Below are positions 1 through 12,100 of a stretch of 64,000 bases of DNA, in pieces. Every line of letters starts with the position of its first letter. Position 1 is the stretch's first letter. The stretch comes from Smittia aterrima. Taxonomy: Eukaryota > Arthropoda > Insecta > Diptera > Chironomidae. The notes beneath the pieces are model-generated. The model was given only the letters and a program-made list of their open reading frames with translations. It was not told the DNA's origin and made no database searches. A program made the position numbers and the translations under genes. The DNA is taken from NCBI GenBank assembly GCA_033063855.1, contig CP093831.1, positions 372,001-436,000 of the forward strand. The letters are read 5' to 3'.

Positions 1-247
1 TACTTAGATAGGTTGCTAAGTTGATAGACGGTACTTTAGATTTAATGGCAGATTTAGTGCATGACGGGTGCAGATGATTTGTCCGACAGCTATTGCAAGC
101 AACTAATGGCTCAGCTAGGTTTTGAGGATTCTTCAACTCTGTTCCGAGACATTGTAAACATACAGGCGTTTGTTGATTATTTTTTTCTTGTCGACTCGAT
201 TCAACCTTAAAATTTAGAAGATTAAATATGGTCGATTGCATTTTAAA
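1..247. other. Left-edge non-coding stretch
   Basis: No supported gene. It lies downstream of the minus-strand winged-helix gene and could be its 3' UTR or an intron leading to exons beyond the edge. I found no AATAAA on the minus strand here. Confidence 0.4.
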
Positions 248-928
248 TCATTTGATAGTCACCTTTGGTTTCACTAATTTCTCATCATAGGCCCCAGATG
301 TATCCATTGCATCGTCTTCTTCGTCCTCATCGTCAAAATCTTCGGCGGTCGTTTCGAGGTTGTTGTTATCAGACTTTCGCTTTCTTGGTGATGGCGTTCC
401 TGTTGTCTTACGACGGGGCACTGTCGCTGTTATTGGCGCGTTAGGTCCAAGTTTGTATAATTTCCCATCGCATAGAAGCATTTTACTTCCGACAGCAAGC
501 TTTAGAGCTTTCTTCACAATCGTCTTCAAATCGGATCCATCAGTAATTTGAAGATTATTGGCTTTCAAAACAAAATTTTCAATATTCTTCGATGCAGAGC
601 CATCACATTCCCCTAAAATTCGCACAGCCTTCGTGACTAAGCGGGAAATGTCCGAGCTGATATCGATCTTTATGACCTTCTTATGTGCTAACGCCAATGG
701 TGATTTGTAGGAGTGCAGCCCTTTGTTGTAGACTTTGATAACAGCCCCAGCTTCCACTGCTTGCTCCAACTTTTCGGCAACGATGTCTTCGTGGAATTTG
801 TGATGTGACCCGATAGCTTGACATATTCTTTGAATGCTTGGTCGTTGTTTTTGCGATCTGATCTTTCGAATTGCATCCAAAATCCATTCTTGCCAAACTT
901 CGGGAGAATCTTCAGACGTTTCTCGCAT
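248..928 (-). CDS. KAT6/SAMD1-type winged-helix and H15-like chromatin protein
   Basis: Encodes 226 aa. Residues about 12-78 form a SAMD1-like winged helix (WILDAIRKIRSQKQRPS, AGAVIKVYNKGLHSYKSP), the domain at the N-terminus of KAT6A/B and fly enok that binds unmethylated CpG DNA in SAMD1 and KAT6. Residues about 90-163 look like the linker-histone H15-like second domain of the same proteins. A basic RRKTTGTPSPRKRK stretch and an acidic tail (FDDEDEEDD) follow. The reading frame ends in TGA without PHD fingers or a MYST domain. Either this is a stand-alone protein or an exon of a KAT6 gene continuing left of the window; AAG|GTGACT near the end is only a poor donor. An acceptor (TTTTCTAG) precedes the exon at 950-952, and the frame is open from there to the ATG. 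Likely nuclear. The domain assignment is firmer than the gene assignment. Confidence 0.65.
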   Translation of the reverse strand: MRETSEDSPEVWQEWILDAIRKIRSQKQRPSIQRICQAIGSHHKFHEDIVAEKLEQAVEAGAVIKVYNKGLHSYKSPLALAHKKVIKIDISSDISRLVTKAVRILGECDGSASKNIENFVLKANNLQITDGSDLKTIVKKALKLAVGSKMLLCDGKLYKLGPNAPITATVPRRKTTGTPSPRKRKSDNNNLETTAEDFDDEDEEDDAMDTSGAYDEKLVKPKVTIK

Positions 929-949
929 TTCACAGCGATTTATACGTCT

Positions 950-3169
950 CTAGAAAAATAAATTAAATACAATTAAAAAGGTTAATGGTAACAACACAAA
1001 TATTATATGAAAGTATAAACAATGCTTAGTTCAAATAAAAATGGTGTCGTTGCAATTTTAATTCATTATGATTACAGAGTAGCAATACTATTCTTCATCA
1101 TGTCTGTAAATAACTTAAGCAAACGACATGAAACTAACATTATTGGCATCTGCCTCTATCTCACTCTTCTCGTATTAAAAAATGCGCATTTTTATTAGTT
1201 ATACGCCAAAAAGAAGGGAAAAAGAAGCTAAGAAGAAAAGTTACCGGGAAGAGCGAAGCGAAATGAGTGTATAGGTAGCACGATGGTTCGGTATTTTTAA
1301 AGAGGAATAAGAAAATAAAATGTTTATGTATAATTTTATTTAAACGAACTTCAGTTTTGTGTTTTTTACTTTGATTTTATTTTACTGAGAATTTTGGCTC
1401 AATTTAATCTTCGCTCTTTATATGTCGTGTTGACCATCTCTGTTCATACCAAACGATTTAAAGAGAAATGTATTTAACTTCAAGTACTCTAAGTGTAACT
1501 AAATTCTAAGCCCATTTTTTTGCGCATTGTACGATTCAGGTAACTCATTTTACTGGTTGAATAATAAATTCAGAAAAACGTGATTTTTTTTGATATGTGA
1601 GGCATCAAAGTAGATGCGGCGATTTCATAAGAAAAACATTTTTATCTATGAATCGCCCTGTCGAAGGCGAGTCGTCATTTGTCGTCATAAGCAGGTATTT
1701 ATTTAAAAGCGGTCACATTTTAGCACTCAACAGAGCGAACGAGATGTGGGAAAATGATATAGAAATTAATATTTATGAATACATCTACATTTTTGGTCTG
1801 TTTCCACACTATTGATTACGTCTAATTAGACATTTTATCGGATGTCTTAAAACGTATCCTTTTGCAATCGGTACCGCGAATGATTTTTTTAATGATTCAT
1901 ATTTACATATTTAATTTTTTGAGTCACAATTGAAATTATATAATTTAACACAAACAGTGCATGAAAGACCGCGCGAGGATATTGAATATGTACAAATGCC
2001 CATTTTATATTAAGAATAAACTTTTTCCGCTTCTGTTCTTTTTCAGGAAAGAAAGAATTAATTTCAATATTTTATTTAGAGGTAAGTTTCTTCTTCTTCT
2101 TCCTGCACGGAAGACAACGCATCTGTCGATTTCTGGTGTTTTTTTTTCGATTTCATTTGTTTGTATGCGTAACGGCAGGCTGAACCGACAATTCGTAACT
2201 TGTTTAAATGCAGTTGTTGTTATCAATGATCGACCTGCATTCCACATCGTGAAAAATCGTCAAAATTAATAATGAGCAATGAAATTCTCTAATCGAAGCT
2301 GTATTTTCGGAATGCACGTTTTGATAACTGCGGAAATTGACGAAGAGTCAAGATATACTCTGCATATTTTGCTTTTTTTTTTGGATAAATCAATTATATG
2401 GGCTAAACGGAGACGACACTGAGAGCTTGTTGTGTATATACACGGCTTTCACACACAATCAACCCAGATCAAGGTGCAAGCTGAAAGTTGTGTCACTTCG
2501 ACCGCCACTCCGGCATTAATCACATGAATCATATTTTAACATTCAATTTGTACCACTTTCAATTGTTTGTTTACAAATTTTAGCTTTTACTGCGCAGGTT
2601 CACAGCATTTATGAATACAACCCTTGTCTTATTTTCTGTAATGGACGACGAGTTTTGAAAATGAAGATTTAACATTTGGAACATGAAGCGGCTACTAATA
2701 AACATCCTTGTTAGATTTACACTACTCTTTCACACATTAAGTAACTCGTGTATACTAACCTAATGAATAATAAATCCTCAAATCGTATGTTTTTTGTTTC
2801 ATTAGATTTACTTTGCTCAAGTTTTTTTTTAGTTCTGACGCGCTTCTTATTTTCACGACTTTTTACGAATAAATGACCTTTTCTCAATCAATTTATAGCT
2901 CAAACACTTCACAGTAACTTTATGTACATGAATTTTTTAGTTACTTTTACTTTAACTGCTGTTTGCTATGAATTTCATCATTTTAAAGAGTTTTTAAGTG
3001 CGCGAAATGTTTTTTTCTGAGGGGACGAAATTTTGTCCGAGAGGAGTATAAATTTTAACGGAAATCAAAGCTTGAAAAAAATTGAGAGCTTAGTAAGCTT
3101 CGGTGAAACTAAAAATAACATGAACATAAATTGATTTATTAAAATAAATAACAAGTAAATAAGTTGAAA
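950..3169. other. 2.2 kb non-coding region
   Basis: No supported coding region. It separates the winged-helix gene (minus) from the plus-strand TRRAP copy, so both promoters and 5' UTR exons probably lie here. Small open frames at about 1597-1815 and 1961-2269 have low-complexity composition and no recognisable domain. A perfect 16-bp palindrome centred on TGCGCA sits at 1178-1193. Confidence 0.5.
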
Positions 3170-6100
3170 ATGGAACTGTTAAAGAGTTTAGAAAACCCTA
3201 ATCTTTCGGATGAACAGAAAGCTAAAGTTGTGAATGAAATCAGTGAGTCATTTGACTCGATAATTTGTGAAGGAACATTAGCTGAGTGTTATCTAAATGG
3301 TTTCATCAGTTATCTCAGCCAAACTCCGTGCCAATTCTCGTCGGAAAGCTCGGGTCAAAAGGTAATTATAATATAGTGTAAAATGACAAGATCCCTAACT
3401 ACAACAACAAAAAAATTCACTAGATTCGAAAAACAATTCTCGAAATGATCCATCGCTTGCCGGTATCAGACGCTGTTAGACCACATGTAAACAGCATTTT
3501 GATTTTGACGCTTAATTTGATCAAAGAGGACAACGAAGAGAATGTTTTGATATGTCTGAGAATCATCATAGACCTTCATAAACAATACAGACCGCCTTTC
3601 TATCCTCAGGTATTTAAAATATTTAAAGATCAAGTTCAAACTCCCTTAAAATTCTTAATATTTCTTGTAGATCAAAGACTTTTTACTCTACATCCAAAAC
3701 ATTTATTGCAATTTACCTAATCACATGGATAAGATATTCGATCCAAGATACGGTCGACTAGATCCAAACACAGTCAATATAAACGATATTTATACGATGA
3801 CTGACAAGATTCTACCACGGGGACGAAATTCTTTCAAAGTTCTCCAAGAACTTCCGATCATTCTCGTATTGATGTATCAACTGTAAGTAAATGAAAAGAG
3901 AGACAAAGTTTCCATACTGATGCTTATTCTTTTTAGCTACAAGCAAAATGTACATGATAACGTTGTCGCTTTTCTTCCTGCAATTCTGAATACAATCACA
4001 CTTGAACCACGACGTGAATTTCGAAATTTAGAAAACTTTAACAAAGAATTGTTTGTTGACTTCATGGGTGCGCAGATCAAAACACTCGCATTTCTCGCTT
4101 ACACGATCAAAACATTTTCTGGAGGTTTAATTGAAATCATTGAAAGTCATGCTAAAACTTTAGTTGATGGGATGTTTTCATTGCTCCGACTTTGTTTAAA
4201 GGAGTCGGCTCATTTGAGAAAAGAACTTTTGGTTGCAACTCGTCACATTCTTGCAACCAGCTTGCGAACCCATTTTGTGCAATCGATTGAGTTACTCTTT
4301 GATGAGGATTTGCTTCTTGGAAGAGGATATACTACACATGAATCTCTCCGTCCCTTGGCATATGTGAGTAAATTAAATTGCTTTATAAAAACTCAACTCA
4401 TAAATACTTTTTAATTTTTTAGTCAACTCTTGGAGATTTCATTCATCATGTACGCCAGGATCTGAAGTTTGACATTCTTTCAAAAGCTGTTTACTTGTTT
4501 TCAAAGAATATTCACGACGAGTCGCTTCCGACCGCCATACAAATAATGAGCATTCGATTGCTTTTGAATTTGGTTGATTGTATTCGAATTCCAAGAAATG
4601 AACTTGGAGAATCTATCATGCCAGCTAGTCGACGAGAACTACTTTTGAACATGCTAAGAGTCTTTGTTCTAAAATTTCACACAATCGCCAAAGTTCAAAT
4701 GCCTGTAATAGTGCAAAAATGGAAGCAGTTTCAATCAAATCAGCAATCAAATATTTCGGAAGCGGCATCTAAAGATTTTGTTACTGTCGACATCCTGCCA
4801 GAGACAATTGCAAAATTAACGAGCATTGGGTTTACACCACCAGCTAACTTGAACCTTGCAGAATATCGGCTTCTTATCAAGTCTCTCATCAGTGGTGTAA
4901 AGACAATTACTTTTGGAATCAACTACATTGACTGCGGAAATTTGCCGCAACCTGTTGCTATCATGCTTCCTCCACAAGAAATTCAAAATTTCATTGAATT
5001 TTTCAACTGGGCAATTGAGTCGTTTTATCTCTACCGCATCAATACTGTATCAGTGTCAAATGGAAAGACAGCCGCTAATGTTGCAGTTCAACGAGAGGAA
5101 AAAGAAATGCTGGAATTATTTAGCGGTCTATTTTTAAATATGACGAGTCAGAACTTCCAAGAAATTTTTATTGCAACAATTGGTTTACTCATCGAGAAAA
5201 TGATTGAAAATCAAAACCTTCAAGTAATTATCAATACGTTTCTGTCGTATCGATCAACATCACCATTATTTGCATCAGTAATGGTCGAGTATCTTCTCGA
5301 TCGCATGGAAGACATTGGAGCTGCAGATATCGAAAGGTCAAATTTATATTTGAAGCTCTTCAAATTAATATTTGGCAGCGTATCTATGTTTGCTCTTGAA
5401 AATGAGCCAATGATCCGACCTTATCTTCAGAAAATTGTGTTGAACTCCATGGAAATGGCTATGAGAGCTGAGGAACCATTCAATTATTTCCTGCTACTTC
5501 GTGCCTTGTTCAGGTCGATTGGTGGAGGAACTTACGACATGCTTTACCAAGAATTTTTGCCTCTTTTGCCAAATTTACTTGGAGGTCTAAATCGATTACA
5601 AAGCGGATGTCACAAGCAGCACATGAAAGACTTGTTTGTAGAACTTTGCTTAACTGTACCAGTTCGACTGTCATCGCTCTTGCCATTCTTGCCCATGCTA
5701 ATGGACCCGCTTGTCTCGGCTTTGAATGGATCACCAATGCTCGTAACGCAGGGGTTGAGGACTTTAGAATTATGTGTCGACAACTTGCTCCCGGATTTTT
5801 TCTACGACCATATTCAATGCGTCAGAGCTGAATTAATGCAAGCCTTATGGAAAACATTAAGAAATACCGACAACTCAGCAATGGGAGCTTTCAGAATTCT
5901 TGGAAAGTTTGGCGGTGGAAATCGCAACATGCTAATTGAACCGCAAATGCTCGATCATCAAAAAACTGACGAAAATGCAGTTTGTTTGAATGTTATCTAC
6001 TGCGATAAAACTGTGAAGCTTCCAGTTCACAAAGTTATTGAATCAGCTTATAACGCCCTTCAAAATCAAACAACTGAGCATTTCTATCTGAATGAGAGCT

Positions 6101-9100
6101 GGAAGGTTATTAGATTTTACCTCGTATCATCGATGAATTTGACAGATGATAAATGCATGATGTACAACTTCCTGACGCATCAAACATTCACTGAGAGTGA
6201 AGTAAGAATTTGCAATTCATTTGTGACGCAGAATGAGTCAAACGAAGCAAAGAAAACTCATGAAATAGCTCTGACTGCTATGATGATCGCCGCAGCAAAC
6301 AAAGATCTTCAGAAAAGTGCACTTCCTTTCTTTGTTGCTTGCGTAAGACAATACACATTAGTTGCGATTGCTCAACAAGCAGGACCATTCAACAGTAAAG
6401 TTCTTCAATCTGACTCATTAATAATTATTGATGCGCTTTGCGCAATTATGGGTAGTGAAGACAAAGAAGTTTGCCTTTTCGGTCTGAGCGTAATGGCCCT
6501 TATTATCAGAACTGCAACTTATGTCATGGGGACTAAGGACAGGGCTTGTTCCCTTCCTTTGATGCAATATCTAGCCGAGAAAATGATAAATTTGTGCTAT
6601 CAAAATGCTTGGTACGCAAAGAAAGGAGGATGTGTTGCTTTAAAATATCTCTGCGAACAAACGTCGACTCCGTGGCTTTTCAACAACTTGTTCTCTATAA
6701 TTAAAGCACACATCTACGTGATTCGAGACCTATCAGATGATGTTTGTAGTGGATCAATTGATCTTGCAACTAAAAATATCGAATTCATTTTGAACAAATC
6801 TATTGGCTGTTCAATGGATGGGACCGTCGTTGGTGAAGAATTTAGTAAAGTTCATAGAAGTATCGTTAACGAGTTTGTTCTTCAAACATCAAGTTCACAC
6901 AAAGTAATCAGACAAGTTGCCACAAAATCATTAAGACAAATTGCATCTATTCAGAAAATTTCGGTTGCTGCCCTGCTTGAACCCTTCAAGAACTTTTTCG
7001 CAGACATGATCGTTTTCTCACCAACAAAAACATATTTGCGGCATCAACCACTCAACACTCAAATTGGAATACTCGAAGCTAACTTCTTCTGTACATCGCT
7101 AGAGCCTAAGTTATTGAAATTTGAAAACTTTCAATTTCTTACTGATGTAAAGATAATTATTAAATGTGACGATGACACAATGATTCGCTATGATGCATAC
7201 AAGGATCCAAAGCAGTTGCCCGAGTTGAGAGAGACAGCAATGAAAGTCCTGGTCTCATGGCATTACATTTACCACAAGCAACATTACGATACTGACAAAA
7301 CAAAAAATGTAAATTTCTGCGATGAAGCTTTCGTGACTTTATTCAAAGCCATGGAGACATATCCAAATCTTCAAGATACAGCATTTGATTGCCTCAAGAG
7401 ACTTACAGTAGAGTGTAAAGAGAAATCTGAAACTGGTTGGCCAATACAAAATTCTTTTCTGGATTCATTGGGAGACTACATGAGCTGGACGACCAACAGC
7501 ATTAAGCGGCTTTCTTACTATAGTCTGTTATTTCCAAAAGTTTTCACGGAAAAAACTTGTGATCAATTATTGGAAATCGTTAAAAAGCTCTTGCAAAATT
7601 CAGTAACCTTCAATAAGGACCAAAATTATCTGAAAGTCGCCAAGACGGGAGAAAGTGAACTGAAGATTGCAGCTATCATTGAGCTTTTTCATCAAATTCC
7701 TTCTGCAACGTCCAAATACGTCGTATTGCTATTACGAATCGTTCTAGCAGCTGAAGAAGGAATCGCGCTTGAAAGCTCAAGTCCTTACCGCACTCCATTG
7801 CTCAAGTTTTTAATTCGCTATCCAGACGATGCCGTCAACTTCTTAATGACAGATGAAAGTATGGCAAATCCACAATATAATCGTTTCATGATTTATTTGC
7901 TGAAGCATAAAGACGGAACACCATTTAAGAACATAATTGAGAACAGAGGACCGCGATTGTATGAGATTATCTCAAAAGAAAGAGGAGGTTTCCGAATCGG
8001 CAATCAAATTCCAATATTCAACGCCAAGGATGAGTTTGAAATTAAGCATCAAGCAGTCACAATTGTTTATACGATTATTGAACTCAACGATCAATGGCTT
8101 CCAACACAGATGATAATTGTGAACGCATTAAGTCAACTTTGGACAAATGATTTACACAAGAGCTCCGAATTGAGTGTAGTCTGTAATTTTTGGCACTTGA
8201 TAGCTAAGATTTTACTAAGATATTTCGAAAAAAACCCAGAAAGTATAAGCTTGCTCTACGATTTGCTGAAGGTCTTCAACATGAGATTCGTCCCAGACTT
8301 CCAGGTAAGACAATCAATTTTTATATCAAAAGCAGTCGATGGAAAGTGAAACAAAAACTTATATAGAACACAAGAAATGCCGAGACTGTTTCATATACGC
8401 CTTTTGCGCAACTCGTTTTCATCGAAAACAGGCGTTTGTGGTGTAAAGGTCAGCATAGTTGCCTTCCAAGCAGTTGATCCGGGTTCGATTCCCGGCAAAC
8501 GCACAATTTTTTTTTCTTTTTGGTTTCTGATTGTTTTAAAAAAATTAACATTCTCAATATTTATTTAACTTTATTTTCGTTAAACCTTGGATCTTATGTA
8601 TCGGCATCACGTACATATAAAAATTTCTTCGTAATTTTGTTTCATAGTTTCTTTAAAAAAAATTCGGCTTCTAAATTTTTAATATAACATAAATAAATAT
8701 AAAAAAAGATTGTGCGTTTGCCGGGAATCGAACCCGGATCAACTGCTTGGAAGGCAACTATGCTGACCTTTACACCACAAACGCGCTTTGTTTGATGAAA
8801 ATTCGTTGGCTAATACACATTTTCGTTTTATGATCTATTCATCAGAAATAAATACTTTCTTCTCAATTTCAGTTTTTACGAGATTTTTTATACAACATCG
8901 TCTGTGAGAACTATACAGTTGACTGGAAGCGCAGTGCCTTTTTCCAGTTTGTTGATTACTTTGGAAATCCGAATGTTTCAATTGATCTAAAAATTAAAAT
9001 CTTGACAATGATTTTAATTCCAAGCTTTGCTATTAGCTTTGAAAAAGGTGAAGAAAACAGATTAATTCGAGGAATAACGCAAGATGAAGAGAGCAATGTA

Positions 9101-12100
9101 ATCTCAGTGTTCATCAACAAAGTTGTTATACCGTTTATGATGAAAGAAAGTGATGACGGACTCAGGATAGCACTTCTCCAATTTGCTTGCCTCTTAGTTG
9201 AGCGAGCTTCAGCTCATATTCACAGCAATAAAAAAGAAGATATTCGACAGGTAAGCAGAACTTTAGTTCTTCAGTTAAGTATTTTAATAATTTTTTTAAT
9301 TTGACAGCTAACAACATTTGGCTATTCGAGCTTATTGCACTCGAAAAACTATTGGGATCCAACTGCAATATACAACGGGCATTTATTGTTATCTCACATC
9401 ATTGCCCGCCTAGCAAACAAAAAATCGTGGCAGGAAGTCGTCTTCAAAGTTTTTCACTCACTGCTCAAAGCTCACGCAATCGAAGCCCGTCACATCGTTC
9501 GACAGACACTGGAAGTTTTCATGCCAATGATGCCTTTAAAGTTAAACGAATCAAATGTTTCGCTTATCAATTTAACAAAATCTGTTATCATCAAAGACGG
9601 ATACGCGATTCTTCAACTATATCATGTCTTTCAAGTCATTATTCGACACCACACGATCTACTACCCCGTCCGTCATCAATTGATTCAAAATATGATTAAC
9701 TCAATGCAAAGACTAGAATCATCCAACTCTGTTGACTATAGAAAACTTGCAATCGACATTGCCGACGTTATAATTAACTGGGAGCTGAGAAGAATCAAAG
9801 AAACTTCTGAAGTAGAAGAGAAAGTTTCGGAAACTGGAGGCGTCAAGAGAACTCTGCAAGATATGCTTTTAGTCTCAGGAAAAAAGCTCGCTATTGGGGA
9901 AAATTCACCTCAACCCGGAACATCTCAGCTCATTGAAGATTGCACAAACAAACCAATTGAATGGGTTCACTGCAAATCAGTGATTAATTTCTTATTTGAT
10001 TTGTTGTTTTTGTTGAGTGAGCAAGTTAATCACGCGCAAATAACAACAGCATTGTCACCAAATGAAGTTATCTCAAAATTGAGTTTGAACTTGCTTAAAA
10101 AAGTTTTGAGAAAAGACGTGTGGATACGAAAAGAAGACGATTTACACTTCACAAGATTAAGCAAAGTCTTTGAAGAACCATCAAGATATAGCAGCGTGAC
10201 CATTTGCAATTTCTTGGAAATATTCATTTTTCTTCTTGATGAACTTGAAGAAAACAAGATTTTATTGCTTTTGAAAGCTCTTCAAACCGGGTTGGCTACT
10301 TGTGTTACAAGCACAACAACGAAAGTTCTTCGTTTGATGTCAACGTTCTTATCAAAAGTCATCAGCATCTTTCCGGTGGAAATATACATGCACTACGATG
10401 AGTTAAGATTTTTATATCAAACGGTTGAGCGAACAATCAGAAATGGTCTGGAAGTTTTCGATAAAGATAATGAAACTCCGACGGCGTCATTTTTCGGAAC
10501 CTTTCTTATACTTAAAACAGCATTCACCAACAACTCCAAATATTTTGAAAAATTTGTCGAGAAATTCACAAAGTTTGTTGTTCTATTGAAAAACGAGCAC
10601 ATCAACCAGTCAGCAGCTCCTTCAGCTTTAACACCAAACATGGAACTGACTAAAGAAATGCTGCTACAATCGCTACAGCTTCTGAAGAACCACATTAGGC
10701 CTGGAGTAATGGGAACTGAAACAAGGAAAATATTCATAAACTCGGTCCTTGTTGAACTAATTGAGAAGAGTACCGATCCAAGAATAATTAGAACTATAAT
10801 CCAAGTTCTCGATAGCTGGTTCAAAATGAAGGATCCTGAACTTGAGCCAAATTTCCGTGAGAAGGTCGTACTCTTACAAAAGCTCACACATAATCTTGAA
10901 ACCCGGTTCTCAAATGAAGTAGCTCTTAACACACTTTTCCTGGAGATGATACATTTCATCTACTCAGATCCAGAGCTAAATACAATAGATTTGACGTTAA
11001 AACTGGACCAAGCTTTTCTCGCTGGTCTTCGATGTTCAGACCCTGATGTTAGAAAAAAGTTTTACGATTTCTTCGATGCGACGGTTGAGCATAATCTTTT
11101 CGATAGATTGCTTTTCATTCTCAGCACAAAGGCCTGGGATTCCATAAGTCATCATTACTGGATTAAGCAATGTATTGAACTATTAATCTTAACAGCAAAC
11201 TCAAAGCAGCTTATCGAAAGCTCTCATCCTTTGAACTCTTTACCATCAATTACAAACGGAATTAGTAGATCGAATTCAGTTGAATTTAAGTCGCTTAACG
11301 ATCAGACTGATGGAAATACTTTAATTGAAGATATGGAATCTGATGAGTGGACAGAAGCGACAAATGCAATCAAAGACTTGACTTGCGAATCAATAGTTAT
11401 TGACCGTAAAAGTCACATAACGAAAATCATTAATTCACAAGCAACATTTTTGCAAAAGAATCGTGAGATTACAACGAAGAACTTCCTAAGCGCTGCAGTA
11501 CAATTATGTCACATGGACTCAAAACTTGCAGAGAATGTATGGATATTAACTTTTCCTCGATTATGGAATACGATGAACGAGAATCAGAAAATCAGTGTTT
11601 CCAAAGAAATAATTCCTTTCCTCTCAGCCGGTACGACAATGAACACAAAGGAAGTCCAGTCCAGTGCTATTAACACATTCACTAAAGCTATTCTTCTTTG
11701 CGAACCACCAGTTTATATTCCACCAAATCTGATGAAGTCTTTAGGACAATCACACAACCTTTGGCATCGAATGACGCTAACACTTGAGGACATGGTAAAT
11801 GAATTTTCGAAAGAAATAACATCGCGAGAAAATGATTTCGATGATGAAGATGAACCTGAAGATAATGCGGATTTGAATGAGGTCGTTCAATCATTATCTA
11901 AAATGTACTCCTCTTTACACGAAGAAGATTTATGGGCCGGTTTATGGCAAAAATATGCAAAGTATCCTGAAACGAACGTTGCTATCTTTTATGAACAAAT
12001 GGGATATTTTGATGAAGCTCAAAATGCTTATGAAACTGTTTTGTTGAAATGTAAACAAGACATTTCAAACGGAATTGACTCGGCAGATTTATGCAATGAG

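Larger units (their letters stand above)
8305..8872 (+). other. TRRAP-copy intron carrying two tRNA-Gly genes
   Basis: This 568-bp intron (CAG|GTAAGA to TTTCAG) separates PDFQ from FLRDF, exactly the position of the 207-bp tRNA-bearing intron in the minus-strand Nipped-A. It holds an inverted pair of identical tRNA genes 209 bp apart; the rest is AT-rich filler. Confidence 0.85.

Noticed and set aside
1178..1193. Perfect palindrome centred on TGCGCA
   Set aside because: Too short for a mobile-element end, with no flanking duplication seen; likely chance in AT-rich DNA.
1961..2269. 102-aa open frame in the left non-coding region
   Set aside because: Starts in a pyrimidine-rich tract with homopolymer-like translation; overlaps a reverse frame of equal quality.
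5510..5831. Several open frames on both strands inside TRRAP exons
   Set aside because: Shadows of the TRRAP coding frame; the same shadow frame recurs in the other copy (14698-14919 and 21938-22159).
8377..8568. 63-aa open frame across a tRNA
   Set aside because: It consists of the tRNA-Gly sequence read as protein.
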